A stretch of 64,000 bases of DNA. Source: Meandrina meandrites (Eukaryota; Cnidaria; Anthozoa; Scleractinia; Meandrinidae). Within the stretch, counting starts at the first letter, position 1, and each line of letters begins with the position of its first letter. A program made the position numbers and the translations under genes. Positions 15,757 through 26,800 of the stretch are shown one piece after another. Location of the stretch: positions 36,651,356-36,715,355 of the forward strand of contig OY855907.1 of NCBI GenBank assembly GCA_963693305.1. The letters are read 5' to 3'. The notes beneath the pieces are model-generated. The model had not been told where the DNA came from and ran no database searches. It saw only the letters and a program-made list of their open reading frames with translations.

Positions 15757-16195
15757 CCGGAGGGGGGGGGGGGGGGGCACTCCCATATATGGGCTATATA
15801 GGTTTGTGCCGCGGGATCGCGGGATAGGGTAAAATTTTTGAGGTTCTCGGTCCTTAAATAGGGTATCATTTTTGCTCCTTTTGGCATGGTGTTCCCAGTG
15901 TTATCCTTAGATAGGGTACCTAAATTCTATCAGCTAAAATACATGCCCAACTAGATGTAAGAAAAAAAAAATGGTCTGTTTAAACTATCAACTAGTAGCA
16001 AAGCGATTTTGTAAAGATTTGCTTTGATTTCGCTTCTCCTCTCCTTGAATAGGGTGTCATTTTTCGGGTTTGGGCCTTAAAAAGGGTATCAATTTTCGTT
16101 TTCTTTATCCTTAAATAGGACCAGGGTTTAAGAACCTTCGCGGCACACCCCTATCCGAAATTTATGGGAGTACCCCCCCCCCCCCCCTCACGGGC
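15757..16195. mobile_element. Poly-G/C-ended TIR element, left copy only
   Basis: Ends pair as GGGGGGCACTCCCATATATG near 15764-15790 and TTTATGGGAGTACCCCCCCC near 16160-16180. Direct repeats GCGCAAAC (15749-15756) and ACGCAAAC (16196-16203) look like an 8 bp target duplication with one change, as for hAT-type elements. The right copy has the empty sequence CCACACGCAAATGACATG near 54490. The interior repeats TAGGGTATCATTTTT-like phrases. Confidence 0.65.
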
Positions 16196-16419
16196 ACGCA
16201 AACGACATGTAAATGGTCCTAAATGAAGTATATAAACCGTGTATATTTTCGCAAACGCTTTGTGTGGACAGACACAAATGAACACATTTGTAAACGTTGA
16301 CTTGAGAAGTAATTTACACGTGCTCGAGAACTGTCGTCTGTCAGACGTCAACCGTTTGCGTGAAAACGATACGGAAGAATTAGTCTTGTTTCGGATTCCC
16401 TACATACTACATTGGATTT

Positions 16420-17065
16420 CCTGAATACCACATTGGATTTCCTGAATACTAATTTGGATTTTCTGCATACTGGCAACTGTCTTCCTACATACTAATGAAG
16501 GGATTCCCGCTGCATACTAAGAACTGTCTTCCTACATATATGCTAATGAAGGGATTCCCGCTACATACTAATAACTGTCCTCCTGCATATATACTAATGA
16601 AGGGATTCCCGCTACATACTAATAACTGTCTACCTGGATATATGCTAATGAAGGGATTCCCGCTACATACTAATAACTGTCCTCCTGCATATACTAATGA
16701 AGGGATTCCCGCTACATACTAATAACTGTCCTCCTGCATATATGCTAATGAAGGGATTCCCGCTACATACTAATAACTGTCCTCCTGCATATACTAATGA
16801 AGGGATTCCCGCTACATACTAATAACTGTCTTCCTGCGTATATACTAATGAAGGGATTCCCGCTACATACTAATAACTGTCTTCCTGCCTATATACTAAT
16901 GAAGGGAGTCCCGCTGCATACTAAGAACTGTCTTCCTGCATACATACTAATGAAGGGATTCCCGCTGCATACTAAGAACTGTCTTCCTGCATATATACTA
17001 ATGAAGGGATTCCCGCTCCTGCATATATACTAATTAAGGGATTCCCGCTGCATACTAATAAGTGT
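16420..17065. repeat. Tandem array of about 58 bp units in the left terminal arm
   Basis: About eleven units of the form TACTAATGAAGGGATTCCCG followed by CTACATACTAATAACTGTCT and TCCTGCATATA. Single-base differences separate the units, and a few lack two bases (CATATACTAATG versus CATATATACTAATG). One right-arm unit near 23395-23420 is the inverse complement, so the array grew inside the terminal repeat. Confidence 0.93.
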
Positions 17066-17133
17066 CTTTCTTTTCACGACAATACGACACCGGCACGAAT
17101 TATTATTCACAAACGACAAATATATATGAGCCA

Positions 17134-17516
17134 TCAGCCTTTTTGCTGTTTCAGATATCGTAATAGTTCCTGAGAAACCTTGTTTTCTACTTCGTCTTTG
17201 TCGAACTTTTCTTCACCAGGCAACACGTTTGTTCGCAACCTGCAACTGTCGTGAGTGGTTGCCTTAAGGTCAACAAACAAATAACCAAATGGTCTCTGTA
17301 CCGCATCTTCGTACTGTTTTATGAACCAAGCAGTTTGTCCAGGATACATTTCTTTTGCTAGGGGCAAAATCTGTAGATTGTCGCGGGGGTTCTTGTAAAG
17401 GACCAAGTAATGGCTGTTTAAGCTGATGCTTCGATTGCCTTTGCCTTGATAGAATAGATTTTGCACAATGCAAATGACACTCAAGTTTCGATGATGCGAT
17501 CCTTTAGTAAACAGGT
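17134..17516 (-). pseudogene. Packaging ATPase, C-terminal part (left Polinton-like copy)
   Basis: Minus-strand frame with the conserved FtsK/A32-like ending of Polinton-type packaging ATPases: SHHRNLSVICIVQNLFYQGK, then LNSHYLVLYKNPRD, then MYPGQTAWFIKQYEDA and PFGYLFVDLKATTHD, and a charged tail. The nucleotide-binding Walker A part is absent. Upstream of about 17516 the sequence no longer matches the right copy, so the front of the gene has been replaced. In viruses this ATPase pumps DNA into the capsid. Non-functional here. Confidence 0.78.
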
Positions 17517-20500
17517 TCAACGTTATATAACGTAGTGATAAATCATAACCTCTTTTGTGTTCTGGCAAGAATAAAATTCTCGAATTCAAAAATAGCTAGA
17601 GTTATTGGCTTTCAAAAAAGTAAAAATGCGAAATCTAAACTTGGAAACGAACAGAACACAATAGAGTACACCAAGTTTATGTTCCTCGCGAATCAAGTCC
17701 TGAAATTCTATATCGACGGAGAAAAATTGGACACAAAATTGCAGGTTTTGAGGCTTCCGAAGACTTTCCAAGCCGCTGTTTACAATCGTGAATGAACGCT
17801 ATTCAAATCCGCTACGTTCCAGTGCACGGGATTCAAAGCTGAAAAAAATAACGTGTAATTTTAAAATACAAAGAACTTTAAAATATGTATTCATGAATGT
17901 TTTGTTTGTTGTCGTCCTCAGTCGTTGTAGTTCGTGCAAACTCTTTACAGGTCAAATGAAACAAATTTTCGACATTCTTTCTTTTGCGATTTTAAAGCAA
18001 CCAAACGCTAAAAGAACCCATTATTAAGTAAACTTCTGAAGAAATTTTGCTTTCTGAGCCTTAAAGCGTGAACTATAGCAAAAAGTACGAAGATTTCCGA
18101 AGGCTTCACGAAAACGTTTCCAAAATGACCTCATACTGGAATGGAAGGAATGGATCGAGCTTTGAATTTTGTGACGTAATAGTTTTGTTTTTGACGGCTT
18201 TGCGATCGAGGGCACGATCATCACTTGAAGAGCGAATAATGTAAAGTTTGAGAGTATGAGTCAGTCTGAGTAATTCAAGTAATTCTGAAAAGACCTAAGT
18301 TCTTTTAAAACATGGTAGTTATATTTTTACTACTCTGGAATCCAGTTTAAAAGATTGATAATTATTAAAGCAATGAGTAAAATTGTGAGCATTGTGCGAT
18401 ATAGGAGGATTTCAAACACTGGATGGCTAATGAAAATCATCAGTCCGCTCAGCTTGGTATGGAAGAAAGAATTTTGTTATATACCTCAACTGAAATGCAG
18501 GTTTTTTTGGATTTGCACGCAATTATATATAATCAGGACGTGTGCGGCTTGAAACCCGGATCGGTATGAGCGCGAATGTGGATGTGGCCAAAAGCTTAGA
18601 TTGTATTCACTATTTTCTTTTTCGTCCTCGAGAGCCACACAAAACACAAGAATAAATTTCTACACAAAAATTTAACTTGAATGAAAGGATATTTCTCAAT
18701 GCAAATTCGAAACCGCAAACCATCACGCAGGGTAAAACTTTCTTGAACGAATAAATTCGTGTCGTTTTCAGCTGAAGGAAAATTCAGTGGTGAATAATAA
18801 ATACAGAGCGTTTACCGACTGTCTCCGCGGACACTGTGAGGTTTCTTTCTATTACCTGTTTATTGTTTATAGTCCATATTTTGGTCACAGAAATAAATTT
18901 TATTTAGCTTGTACATGTTAGCATGCGTCAAAAACACATCTCAAAAAGCGTGCACGTGGAAGCTGCATTATTCGGTGACGATATTGAATCGATACTGAAG
19001 TTGATATTGAAGTTCGCAATACTTTCCAAGCCAAACCAACAAAATAAAAGTGTTAATAATCATAATAAAAATACTAGCAAGCTCCAGTTATGAAACTTCC
19101 TTACTTCCAACTTGCTACATAAGCAAAAGATGAACAAACAGTTGTACGTAGTCACTCTGTTTTTCGGCGGGCATTCTTCGCCGTATTTAATTTGGTCTTC
19201 GACGGGCACTCTTCGCCGTATTTAATTTTCTGATCAAAAAGTCGTTGGGACTCCATCCTCTTTAAGGCAAGTCTTAGAGACTTGAAGGCAGAACCCAGAA
19301 ACCTCCTTACTGATAGCAGTTTTCAGTGAAATGAGCCGCATAAATGCGTGAGTGCTTGTTTTGGTTCAAACAATTCTCTTTTCATTTTTACAACCCAACG
19401 TTCTCTAAATTTTGAATCTTCAGAAAACTTAAAAGTACTTACTCTAGACTTTGTATTATTTCAGTTTATTGCTGCTCAAAACGCCATGATTTTCCGCTTT
19501 AAGGTATCAGATGCTCTTTTTTCATGAAAGTTCATACGAATCTGCAACATAATCCATTGTAAAAAATATGTTTTTGTCGTTTTGTGTTGCTTTTTTTCGT
19601 AAAAATGTAGAACTGCATTGTTATTCGTTTGTCATCAAGGTAATTGATGCATGTCATCAATCGACCGGCACGCGATATCGAACGCGTGAGTCGAATCATT
19701 TTCGATCGAACAGGAACGCGCTGCGGTTGATATTTTCTTCGCTTTAGGTTTTGTTATATGTAAATGTAAGTGGTCGTATATGTAAATAGGTGTCAGGAAA
19801 GGCGAAAAGCGTTAACAGAACCCTTCGCTCTTTGTTCCGTCGAAAAGCGGAGGGTGAATATGTTTGTAATAAACAATAACCATCTTCAAAGAATTACATT
19901 TTTAAAGCTGTTGTTGATTTCATATCATGCGTGTTCAACAAGTATTACATGAAAATGTACGATCTTTCCAAGAAGAATTAACACTGAGATAAAAGAATTT
20001 CATTTCTTCAAGAAGCAAGTCTCGAGGAGGAACGACATTGTTATTGTCCGCATCTTTTGTAGCGGCGGCGGTCTTTGCAGTCTTTGCATACATGTATTTT
20101 TCCCTGGCGCGTTTGGTTCTTTGCTTTCCTGGGACGCTCATTGTTCTATAAAATTAAGGAGAAACTGAGCATCAACTAAAGAACATCGATGCTTTCGGGT
20201 TCATTGAAAGTTACCGATAAATAACCGTGTTATTATCAGCACGTGTTGTTTCAACTTTTAGAGTGCGCCTGGAGCCGGTGTTGTATCGAATTTCGTGGCT
20301 TCCAGTGGACTTGCACAACTATGAAAAGACGACGGTTTCGCTGACAGATTTGCCTAATTAAGCAGACACCTCGCTGCAGGGAGCCCAAAAACTTTAGGCG
20401 CAGTTTTCTCGGCAATAAAATTTTGCGATTTACGGTATATTCTCGAAGCTCCAAGTCAGACGGGTTTTAATCGATTGACTTCAAATTTCGCGTGTTGCGA

Positions 20501-21260
20501 GATTTACACCTTAGCTAAAATAAGGTGTCTGGGAATTTTATTTTTCGGCTTTGTTTCGGAGATATTCGCATTTTCTCACGGATAACCTCCCGAAAACCAA
20601 TAACCAAACTTTGAAATACAATATTTCGAAAACAAGGAAACCAATCGCCAATCGCAGACACCTTTTTAAAGAACAACATCTGCGGTTCACAAAAATGTCA
20701 ATAAGTTTAAATTCCATCAAATTCTCGGGGAGTTGGAACTCGTGATATGATCATGGGTCATTTGTTAGAAAATGTCAAAAAACTGGGATCAGACATAAAA
20801 TTCACAAAAATAGACTCCAAATCAGAAATATACATTTATTAAGTAATAAAGGAACGCAGTTTGAGAGAATAAATTAGGATTAGGCGCGCGAATTTCGCGA
20901 CTTTTCGAGAAGCGGTCTGAAAGGGCACCTGATACCTTAAACGAAGTCACCGACTTGGTGAACTTCAGAACTGAACGGTTTTGAATTTCCTGCAATCTTA
21001 CAGGTCACCAACAGTGACGTCTTAGTTGTGTTTCCGACAATTTCCCGACAATTTTTCCGACTGCTCCACGATTATGAAGGCCAAAAATAAGCAGTTTTAA
21101 ACTTGCAATATCTCTGCGATGCAAAGTCCAATTACTTTGAAACTTCAGAATATGTTTATTTGGCTCTTAATTAACAGATTGGGCAAAAATAAAGAAAAAT
21201 CAAAATTTTGGTTCATTTGACCTTTAAATAAATATATACATAATGAGAGTAAGGGTCCTG
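17517..21260. other. Segment found only in the left Polinton-like copy
   Basis: About 3.7 kb that replaces the front of the ATPase gene and the start of the pX-like gene seen in the right copy. It is AT-rich, contains a TTAA-flanked inverted-repeat element (19503-20936), and has short repeats such as CTTCGCCGTATTTAATTT twice near 19170 and 19208. I see no credible gene in it. Confidence 0.6.
19503..20936. mobile_element. Candidate TTAA-flanked TIR element
   Basis: TTAA at 19499-19502 and 20937-20940 flanks the inverted ends GGTATCAGATGCTCTTTT and, as complement of the right end, GGTATCAGGTGCCCTTTC. About 1.43 kb with no transposase frame. The empty site cannot be checked because the right copy lacks the whole surrounding segment. 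Confidence 0.55.
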
Positions 21261-21442
21261 CGCGACCTTAAGGAGAACATACCAGTGTCTGAAGACGGTA
21301 AGCTTAAATTGATGCCCTACAAAGATGCACTAGTTAAACTCGCTGAAGCAAATGTTCCCTTGAAGGCAAAGATGCTGTCCTTGTGCAAGAGGGTGGAGGA
21401 TTTATACAAGAAAGTTGACCCCTGTTTGGGGTTTCTTATGTT
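21261..21442 (+). pseudogene. pX-like small viral protein, truncated (left copy)
   Basis: Matches residues 48 onward of the intact frame at 57983-58288 (shared IPVSED, KDALVKLAEANVPLKAK and LCKRVE), but the first half is replaced by unrelated sequence at the breakpoint near 21260. It ends in a changed tail. Confidence 0.65.
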
Positions 21443-21508
21443 ATAAAGGCAACGTTCTTCCTGAAAATTTAATCATTTGTATCTTGCTTTAAACGAGCGT
21501 TAGTCAAT

Positions 21509-21897
21509 ATGAAACGAAAGATCGAATGGGATGAAGAGGACGACAGCGGACAAGAAGATAGCACAACCTCTCATGACGGAGCGATAGTGAAGAGCCCCGG
21601 ATTACAGATGTTTTGAATAGCCTTTCCCTGGCAGTTTCAAGAAAATATGCCTCTGGACTGTTGCATAGTATGGCCACTTCCAAAAATATCTTGTTTTGGA
21701 CACCTCGCGGACAATTACTCCGAAATCAGGGTATAATACCAGTAACAAACATCTCGGAACTGGTTGAGTATGCTGTACTTCCTCATAACAGTGATGTTGC
21801 CAAACCCTGTGCACTCATGCAATACCTTCATGCAGGGAGTGGCAGAGTTGGGGTTTAATAAGAACTTGATAAAGAATAAGAAACTTCTAAGCGATCT
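21509..21897 (+). pseudogene. Second structural-type viral frame, broken (left copy)
   Basis: An ATG at 21509 opens an acidic stretch (DWDEE-like, WDEEDDSGQEDSTT). The frame stops at 21616 and continues in another frame as LNSLSLAVSRKYASGLLHSM and PRGQLLRNQGI, then shifts again before GVAELGFNKNLIKNKKLLSD. In related cnidarian elements, as I recall, a protein of this type follows the pX-like gene. Both frame changes are shared with the right copy. Confidence 0.6.
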
Positions 21898-22620
21898 GTT
21901 TATGTCAGATCGTGGTTAAATAAACGGCACGCAATGCATGCAGAAGCGATGACGTTTCACAAGGGGTCTTTAAGAATTTTGAGGAAATTTCACAGAAAAT
22001 TTCAAAAAAAAAAATAAAAGTAGCTGACAACTTCTGTGTTGAATGATTGTTCGACAAAAGTTGCGTTATCTTGTAGTGCGACATCCGATACTGACGACAT
22101 ACGATACAAGGTCAAACGCTGTCTTGAAAATGTTTAGCTCTTTTCTTTTAAACTGTTATAAAAAATGTAAAGATTTCTGTTTACTAAATTTAATAAAACA
22201 CGTCAAATATAATTTGTCTCTTTCGTTTATACTTAGAATCGGTCCTTTCTAACTGCCCGGGAGTATTTTGCTTTGAGTTCTACGCGGTGTTTTCTATTCG
22301 GTTCTACAGATCGGTCGATCGCAACAGACAACAGATCCCGTCCACTCGCACGACGACCGATGACATGATGTCATCGCTTAAAAAAAAACACAAACCATGC
22401 ACCTCGTTCCCAGTGCTCTTCGGTTCAATTCAGGAGCAATTGCACATCACCCCAAAAATTCCATAAATTCCATCGCTTTTCCGCTTTACAGCATTAACCG
22501 ATTACGTCGTAAAATGACGTCATCGCTTAAAAAGATCGAAAAAAAAATTGCAGGAAGGTGTTGTTAAAAAAAAATTGTTTGCAGAGGTGCATAGATAAAA
22601 TAATAACGGTCCGTCCCTGA
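21898..22620. other. Left-copy-specific non-coding stretch
   Basis: The right copy has about 230 bp of different acidic-coding sequence here. The left sequence repeats ATGACGTCATCGCTTAAAAA (near 22364 and 22513) and has A-rich runs. No gene seen. Confidence 0.45.
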
Positions 22621-22641
22621 GAGGTGATGAAATTAACGGAC

Positions 22642-22785
22642 ATGCCAGCGTGGTTCAAGACTCTGAGGAACTTGATTGGTATGCGACATTATTTGATTAG
22701 AGCTTTGTCCAAGAGAAACAGAGCGTCATTGAAGAGGTTTCTTATTTTTAGCAAGAATGTCTCGTATAATGAGGCAGTCAAGTAA
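22642..22785 (+). pseudogene. Unrecognised viral-type fragment
   Basis: Short open frame beginning MPAWFKTLRNL and continuing MRHYLIRALSKRNR. The same start is found at 59114 in the right copy, where a 1.4 kb element is inserted after it. Position downstream of the pX-like and second frames suggests a remnant of another element gene. Function unknown. Confidence 0.4.
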
Positions 22786-22954
22786 AGAAAATAAGTTTGT
22801 TTTCTTGAGCTTACTAGTAGCGTTAAAAAATCGATCTGTGGGGTGTTTTTGTCAACATGAAAAATAAGAAAAATCGCAGTTTTGCGTGACATATGCGCCA
22901 ATTCACAAAAACAGCCACGTAATTTAGTTTGCAACCAAAACAAAAATAAACAAA

Positions 22955-22985
<31 letters not shown>

Positions 22986-23339
22986 AACAAAAAAAAAAGA
23001 AAGAAAAAATCTGGTTATGGCAATTCTCGTTACGCCGTTACGCCCTTACGCGTTTCACTAACAATGTCCAGTCACTTTAACATACGATGTTCAATATGTT
23101 CCATAAGTTTTGTGGCAACAGAGTTAATTTTCTTGTAATTCAGAAAAGATCGAGGCGGAGATGATTGTCATCGATCGATAGTCAACTTTTCGTCTGGACT
23201 ATATATATTGTGATCAGAAGGTCGCGTGTGATTGATAATCGCTGTAAGCTGTACTGTATTGAACGAAAAACCGAAATAAAAGTTTTGCCTGAGTTATTAT
23301 ATGTGTGTGCTTATTATTGTGAGTTTCGCGTCAAGTTGA

Positions 23340-23492
23340 CGGTAGGTCTATAGTTTAACTGTCATGAAAAGAAACAACTAGACACTTATTAGTATGCAGC
23401 GGGAATCCCTTCATAAGTATGGAGGAAATCCAAATTAGTATTCAGGAAATCCAAATTAGTATGCAGGAAATCAAAACAAGGCGGCTAATTCT
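23340..23492. repeat. Right terminal arm of the left Polinton-like copy
   Basis: Inverse complement of the outer left arm: CATGAAAAGAAACAACTAGA, then TTAGTATGCAGCGGGAATCC and repeated GGAAATCCAAATTAGTAT units, ending CTAATTCT. Same structure at 62370-62549 in the right copy. Confidence 0.8.
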
Positions 23493-23806
23493 GCTGAACC
23501 TATACTACTATTAACAGACGTGTTACGTGTAGAATAGTCTTATAATGGTACACACCGTATGTAATTAAAGTCAAAGCTTTATTAAGCGGCCCTCTTTTTA
23601 AAAGCGGTACGGAGTGACGGGGGAGGGGGGGGGGGGGTACTCGAATGACTTTTTAGACGGGCACGCTCCACCCGAGGGCTTAAGCCGTCATTTACAATTT
23701 ATGACAGAAAAGATAACCCTTCCGTTTATGAACAAAAACACCCAAAAACAAACCCGGTCAATATCTTGACCGAACAAGACTGGTCAATTGTATTTTGTAC
23801 TTTGCA

Positions 23807-26800
23807 CTAACCGACTTCACAATGGCAACCATAAAATTCTGGCAGACATGCGCAGCGGTATCCATTTTTTTCTTGAATGCACGTCCCCCCGTTTACACAA
23901 CGGTTGGCAGTGAGACACGGGCTAATATCTGAAAGGAGTGAAAGAAATAATAGTCACGTGTCACGTGTCTATCATTTACAAATGTTTCGACAACCGTGCA
24001 TTAGAAACTGGTTGCATATGGCATTTGCACTCACCGTGATTCCGCCATAACCCAGTCAAAAGCCACTTGTTACCAGAGGAAGGGAACACATGAAGACCCA
24101 CAGATGATCCTATATAAGGAAGAAAATTTATAGTAGCCGGCGGACGCAGACAAATGTCCGGCTATTGTTTCACGCCGCCGGAAAATGCTATCTGGGAGAG
24201 AGCGATTTCCTTCACCGTAGCTCAACTGTGATTGGTTAAGATGAACTGGCGTCACGGAAATGGCTCCCTGGCTCGTTTTCGCAGACGGTATCGGTATTTT
24301 TCGGCGACGTGTCGCAGGCTAGAAAATTAGTTGCTCACGATACTTTAGTTTCTCCTTGGTTTAATGACACATCAATCGAAAATAGCTTTATAAACTGTAC
24401 TCCGTCATTCAAATTTATATCAGTGTCAGTCGCCTACCTCCCCATTTGTTTCCTTTGATGTCAATGTCCGTCACTTCTGGAGCTGGGATGCGCGTGAATC
24501 GAGTTTCTGGGACAAATGGGACTTCTTTAATAAATCGCATTCCCGGCTTCTCTCGTATATTCTTCCATTTTGCTGGTAATATCACGTGCCATTGCTGTCC
24601 AAACACATCTTGGCTTTCCATGTAGAGACGGTGGCGTTTGTTGACGCCATAGAGGCGTTTATGCTCAGGGTCAAACGTCAGGATTGTGAATAAGGCTGGA
24701 TCAACGGCTAAGACGAAATGTAGACATAAAAAATTAATTGATATTTTGTTACATTTTTTTGACTTTATGTAATTTGGGAAAACCATACAATCTAGTTGGT
24801 TGAGAACCGGTAGGATAAATATCACGATATGTATGTTTTGTGTACCATTTTACTTGTGCGAGCTGTGGAGCTCGTTATATTGGTGAAACCAATAGGCATT
24901 TTCACACACGTGTTAATGAACATCTTTTTTGTTTTTAAACATCTTAATTGTTCTAGGCATTGTCGCTCGAGACAGTTGTGATGCTTCTAGTTTTAAAATT
25001 ATTGATTCTGCTAAGACTTTCTCACAACTTAAAATCAAGGAGAGTTTTCATATTGAACGGTTAAATCCAGTACTCAACAAACAAGTTGAGCATGTCAATT
25101 TATCGTTACACTTTTAATGTATCAATTTCAGCGTAGTGGTTATGTCACTATTGTTCTTTTCTAATTTTTATTGGTTGGTTTGAATAAGTTTGCATTTTAC
25201 GTTAATTTGAATTTATAAAGGCTCATTGTATAGGCTGTTACATATATAACAACGATCATTCTGTAAACTTTATATATTCATTATGGCTGATGATGATGTT
25301 TGAAACATCGAAATATGTTCCAAAACTAAAAAGCGCTGAATTTTGGTGTAAAAGAAATGAATGCAAATTGCCCATTCATTTATGACTTTGTACGCTTCTG
25401 CTTTGTGAATGTCACATGAAGTGCTAGGAGCGACTTTGTTTTTGCAATATTCTGACATCAGTGAGAATTTGCTGTTCCATTCATTATTTATTGAGGTTCT
25501 TTTTGACCTTTGGCACACAATCACTGCCATGACTTCTGTGATGACAGATCATGTTTCCTTCCGGTCCAATATTATTAAATCATTTGAATGGCTTCTTCTG
25601 TAACATCCAAATTACGATAACATATCTTGCTAGCAAAGAAAAATTTGCTTTAACAGATCAAGAACTACTACAGTGTCACAACTTTTTCACAGTTTTTTAA
25701 ACCCCCTCGAAAAAAATACAACCCATTTCTTGATGCGAAAAATTCCAATTTACTTTGCAGACAAATGTCCTTTGGCTCGTCACACAATTTTTCCTCCTCC
25801 GTAATGTATTCGAACCTGTTATAGGATAATGGCCTGCATACATTTCCTGCAGTCACTCGTTCGAAGAACTGTTTCAAATATCAGGACAATTTCCCGTTGG
25901 TGATCATTTGGTAAATTCTCATGACCTGTGTGATGGTGTATGTATTAAAACACCACGAGAAATTTGATTTGATCACACTCGAGAATACATGGGATAAAAT
26001 TACTGCAGACAGCACTTTTACTGGCAGTCTTACCAAAGAAGGATTGTCCTTCATTTTGGGTCCCCAAACAAGTGCTTCTTGGATAGCTGTTAAGTATAAA
26101 CGACGGGAAGTTAGTGGTTTTACGTTCTACAATTAATTCTTTACACGTAGTTAAGCTTTCTACTGTAAAAAAACAATGTTGTATTAGTCAACTTTTTAAA
26201 ATGCTTGGAAGGAGTAATAATATTGTCAGGACTCCGAAAACATCGTTGTACCTTTATTAGATTGGAGTAAATGTGGAGTTTTTAGATTTTTTAGGTCAGC
26301 CAAATATATACTTCTTTAAATACCTCATCAACGTAAAATTGGTTACACGGTCAGTGACTTCATTCGATCTATAACCTCCTCAGCAAGAACGAAAATTTTA
26401 AGCGTCGAACATGGCAAAAGCTTTTTGTCGTTGAAAAGGAACCATACTGTACTCACCACACTGGATCCCACAATTCTACAATAATGCTAGAAATACGAAG
26501 TATGCTGGCCTTTAACTTTTGCAGGCAGTTCTATCTGGACATCACTTATTTGTACACTTACATTTCATCTTCACTGTACTCTCCAAAGCAATAAAACACG
26601 ACAGGTTGACTTCCGTCATGCGCACAAAGAAAGCCACGCTTTACGAGTGCCACGCTTTCTGTAAGATGCAAAATTTATAATTGTAAAACAACGGTCATTA
26701 TATTATTGTACTGAGTTTCAAAATCATACTTCTTTAGGTGCGGCACATTCATATTTTTTCTAATGTTATGGTAACAAATGAACTCTTTACATCACTTTAG

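Larger units (their letters stand above)
16376..23492. mobile_element. Polinton-like (endogenous viral) element, left copy
   Basis: Bounded by inverted termini: left from AGAATTAGTCTTGTTTCGGA at 16376, right ending in its degenerate complement CTAATTCT at 23485-23492. Pairing extends inward through ATTTCCTGAATACTAATTTGGA repeats, ATGAAGGGATTCCCGCTGCA and the TGTCTTTCTTTTCACGACA block. Gene remnants: a packaging-ATPase tail (minus) near the left arm; a small pX-like protein, a second structural-type frame and a third fragment (plus) near the right. This gene set fits cnidarian Polinton-like or adintovirus-like elements. No DNA polymerase, integrase or major capsid gene was seen, so the copy is internally deleted. 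Confidence 0.7.
6237..24330. repeat. Segmental duplication, left copy
   Basis: Collinear with 51080-64000. Anchors: 6237 onward with 51080 onward; TLDc last exon 8869-9191 with 51955-52289; TLDc exon 15409-15648 with 53957-54196; Polinton-like element 16376-23492 with 54686-62549; secreted-gene exons 23807-23928 and 24035-24109 with 63221-63342 and 63442-63516; and the final 24330-side sequence with the window end. Order and orientation are the same, so it is a direct (head-to-tail) duplication. The offset shifts between about 38.5 and 43 kb because of insertions in one copy or the other. Confidence 0.93.

Noticed and set aside
16490..17065. CRISPR-like regular repeats
   Set aside because: The whole 58 bp unit is repeated, with no unique spacers, and it forms part of a transposon terminus in a eukaryotic genome.
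23165..23353. Frame RRSRVIDNRCKLYC conserved at about 60960-61070
   Set aside because: Conserved only because the DNA is duplicated; no domain, and it ends at a polyadenylation-like AATAAAAG, so it is more likely an untranslated element end.
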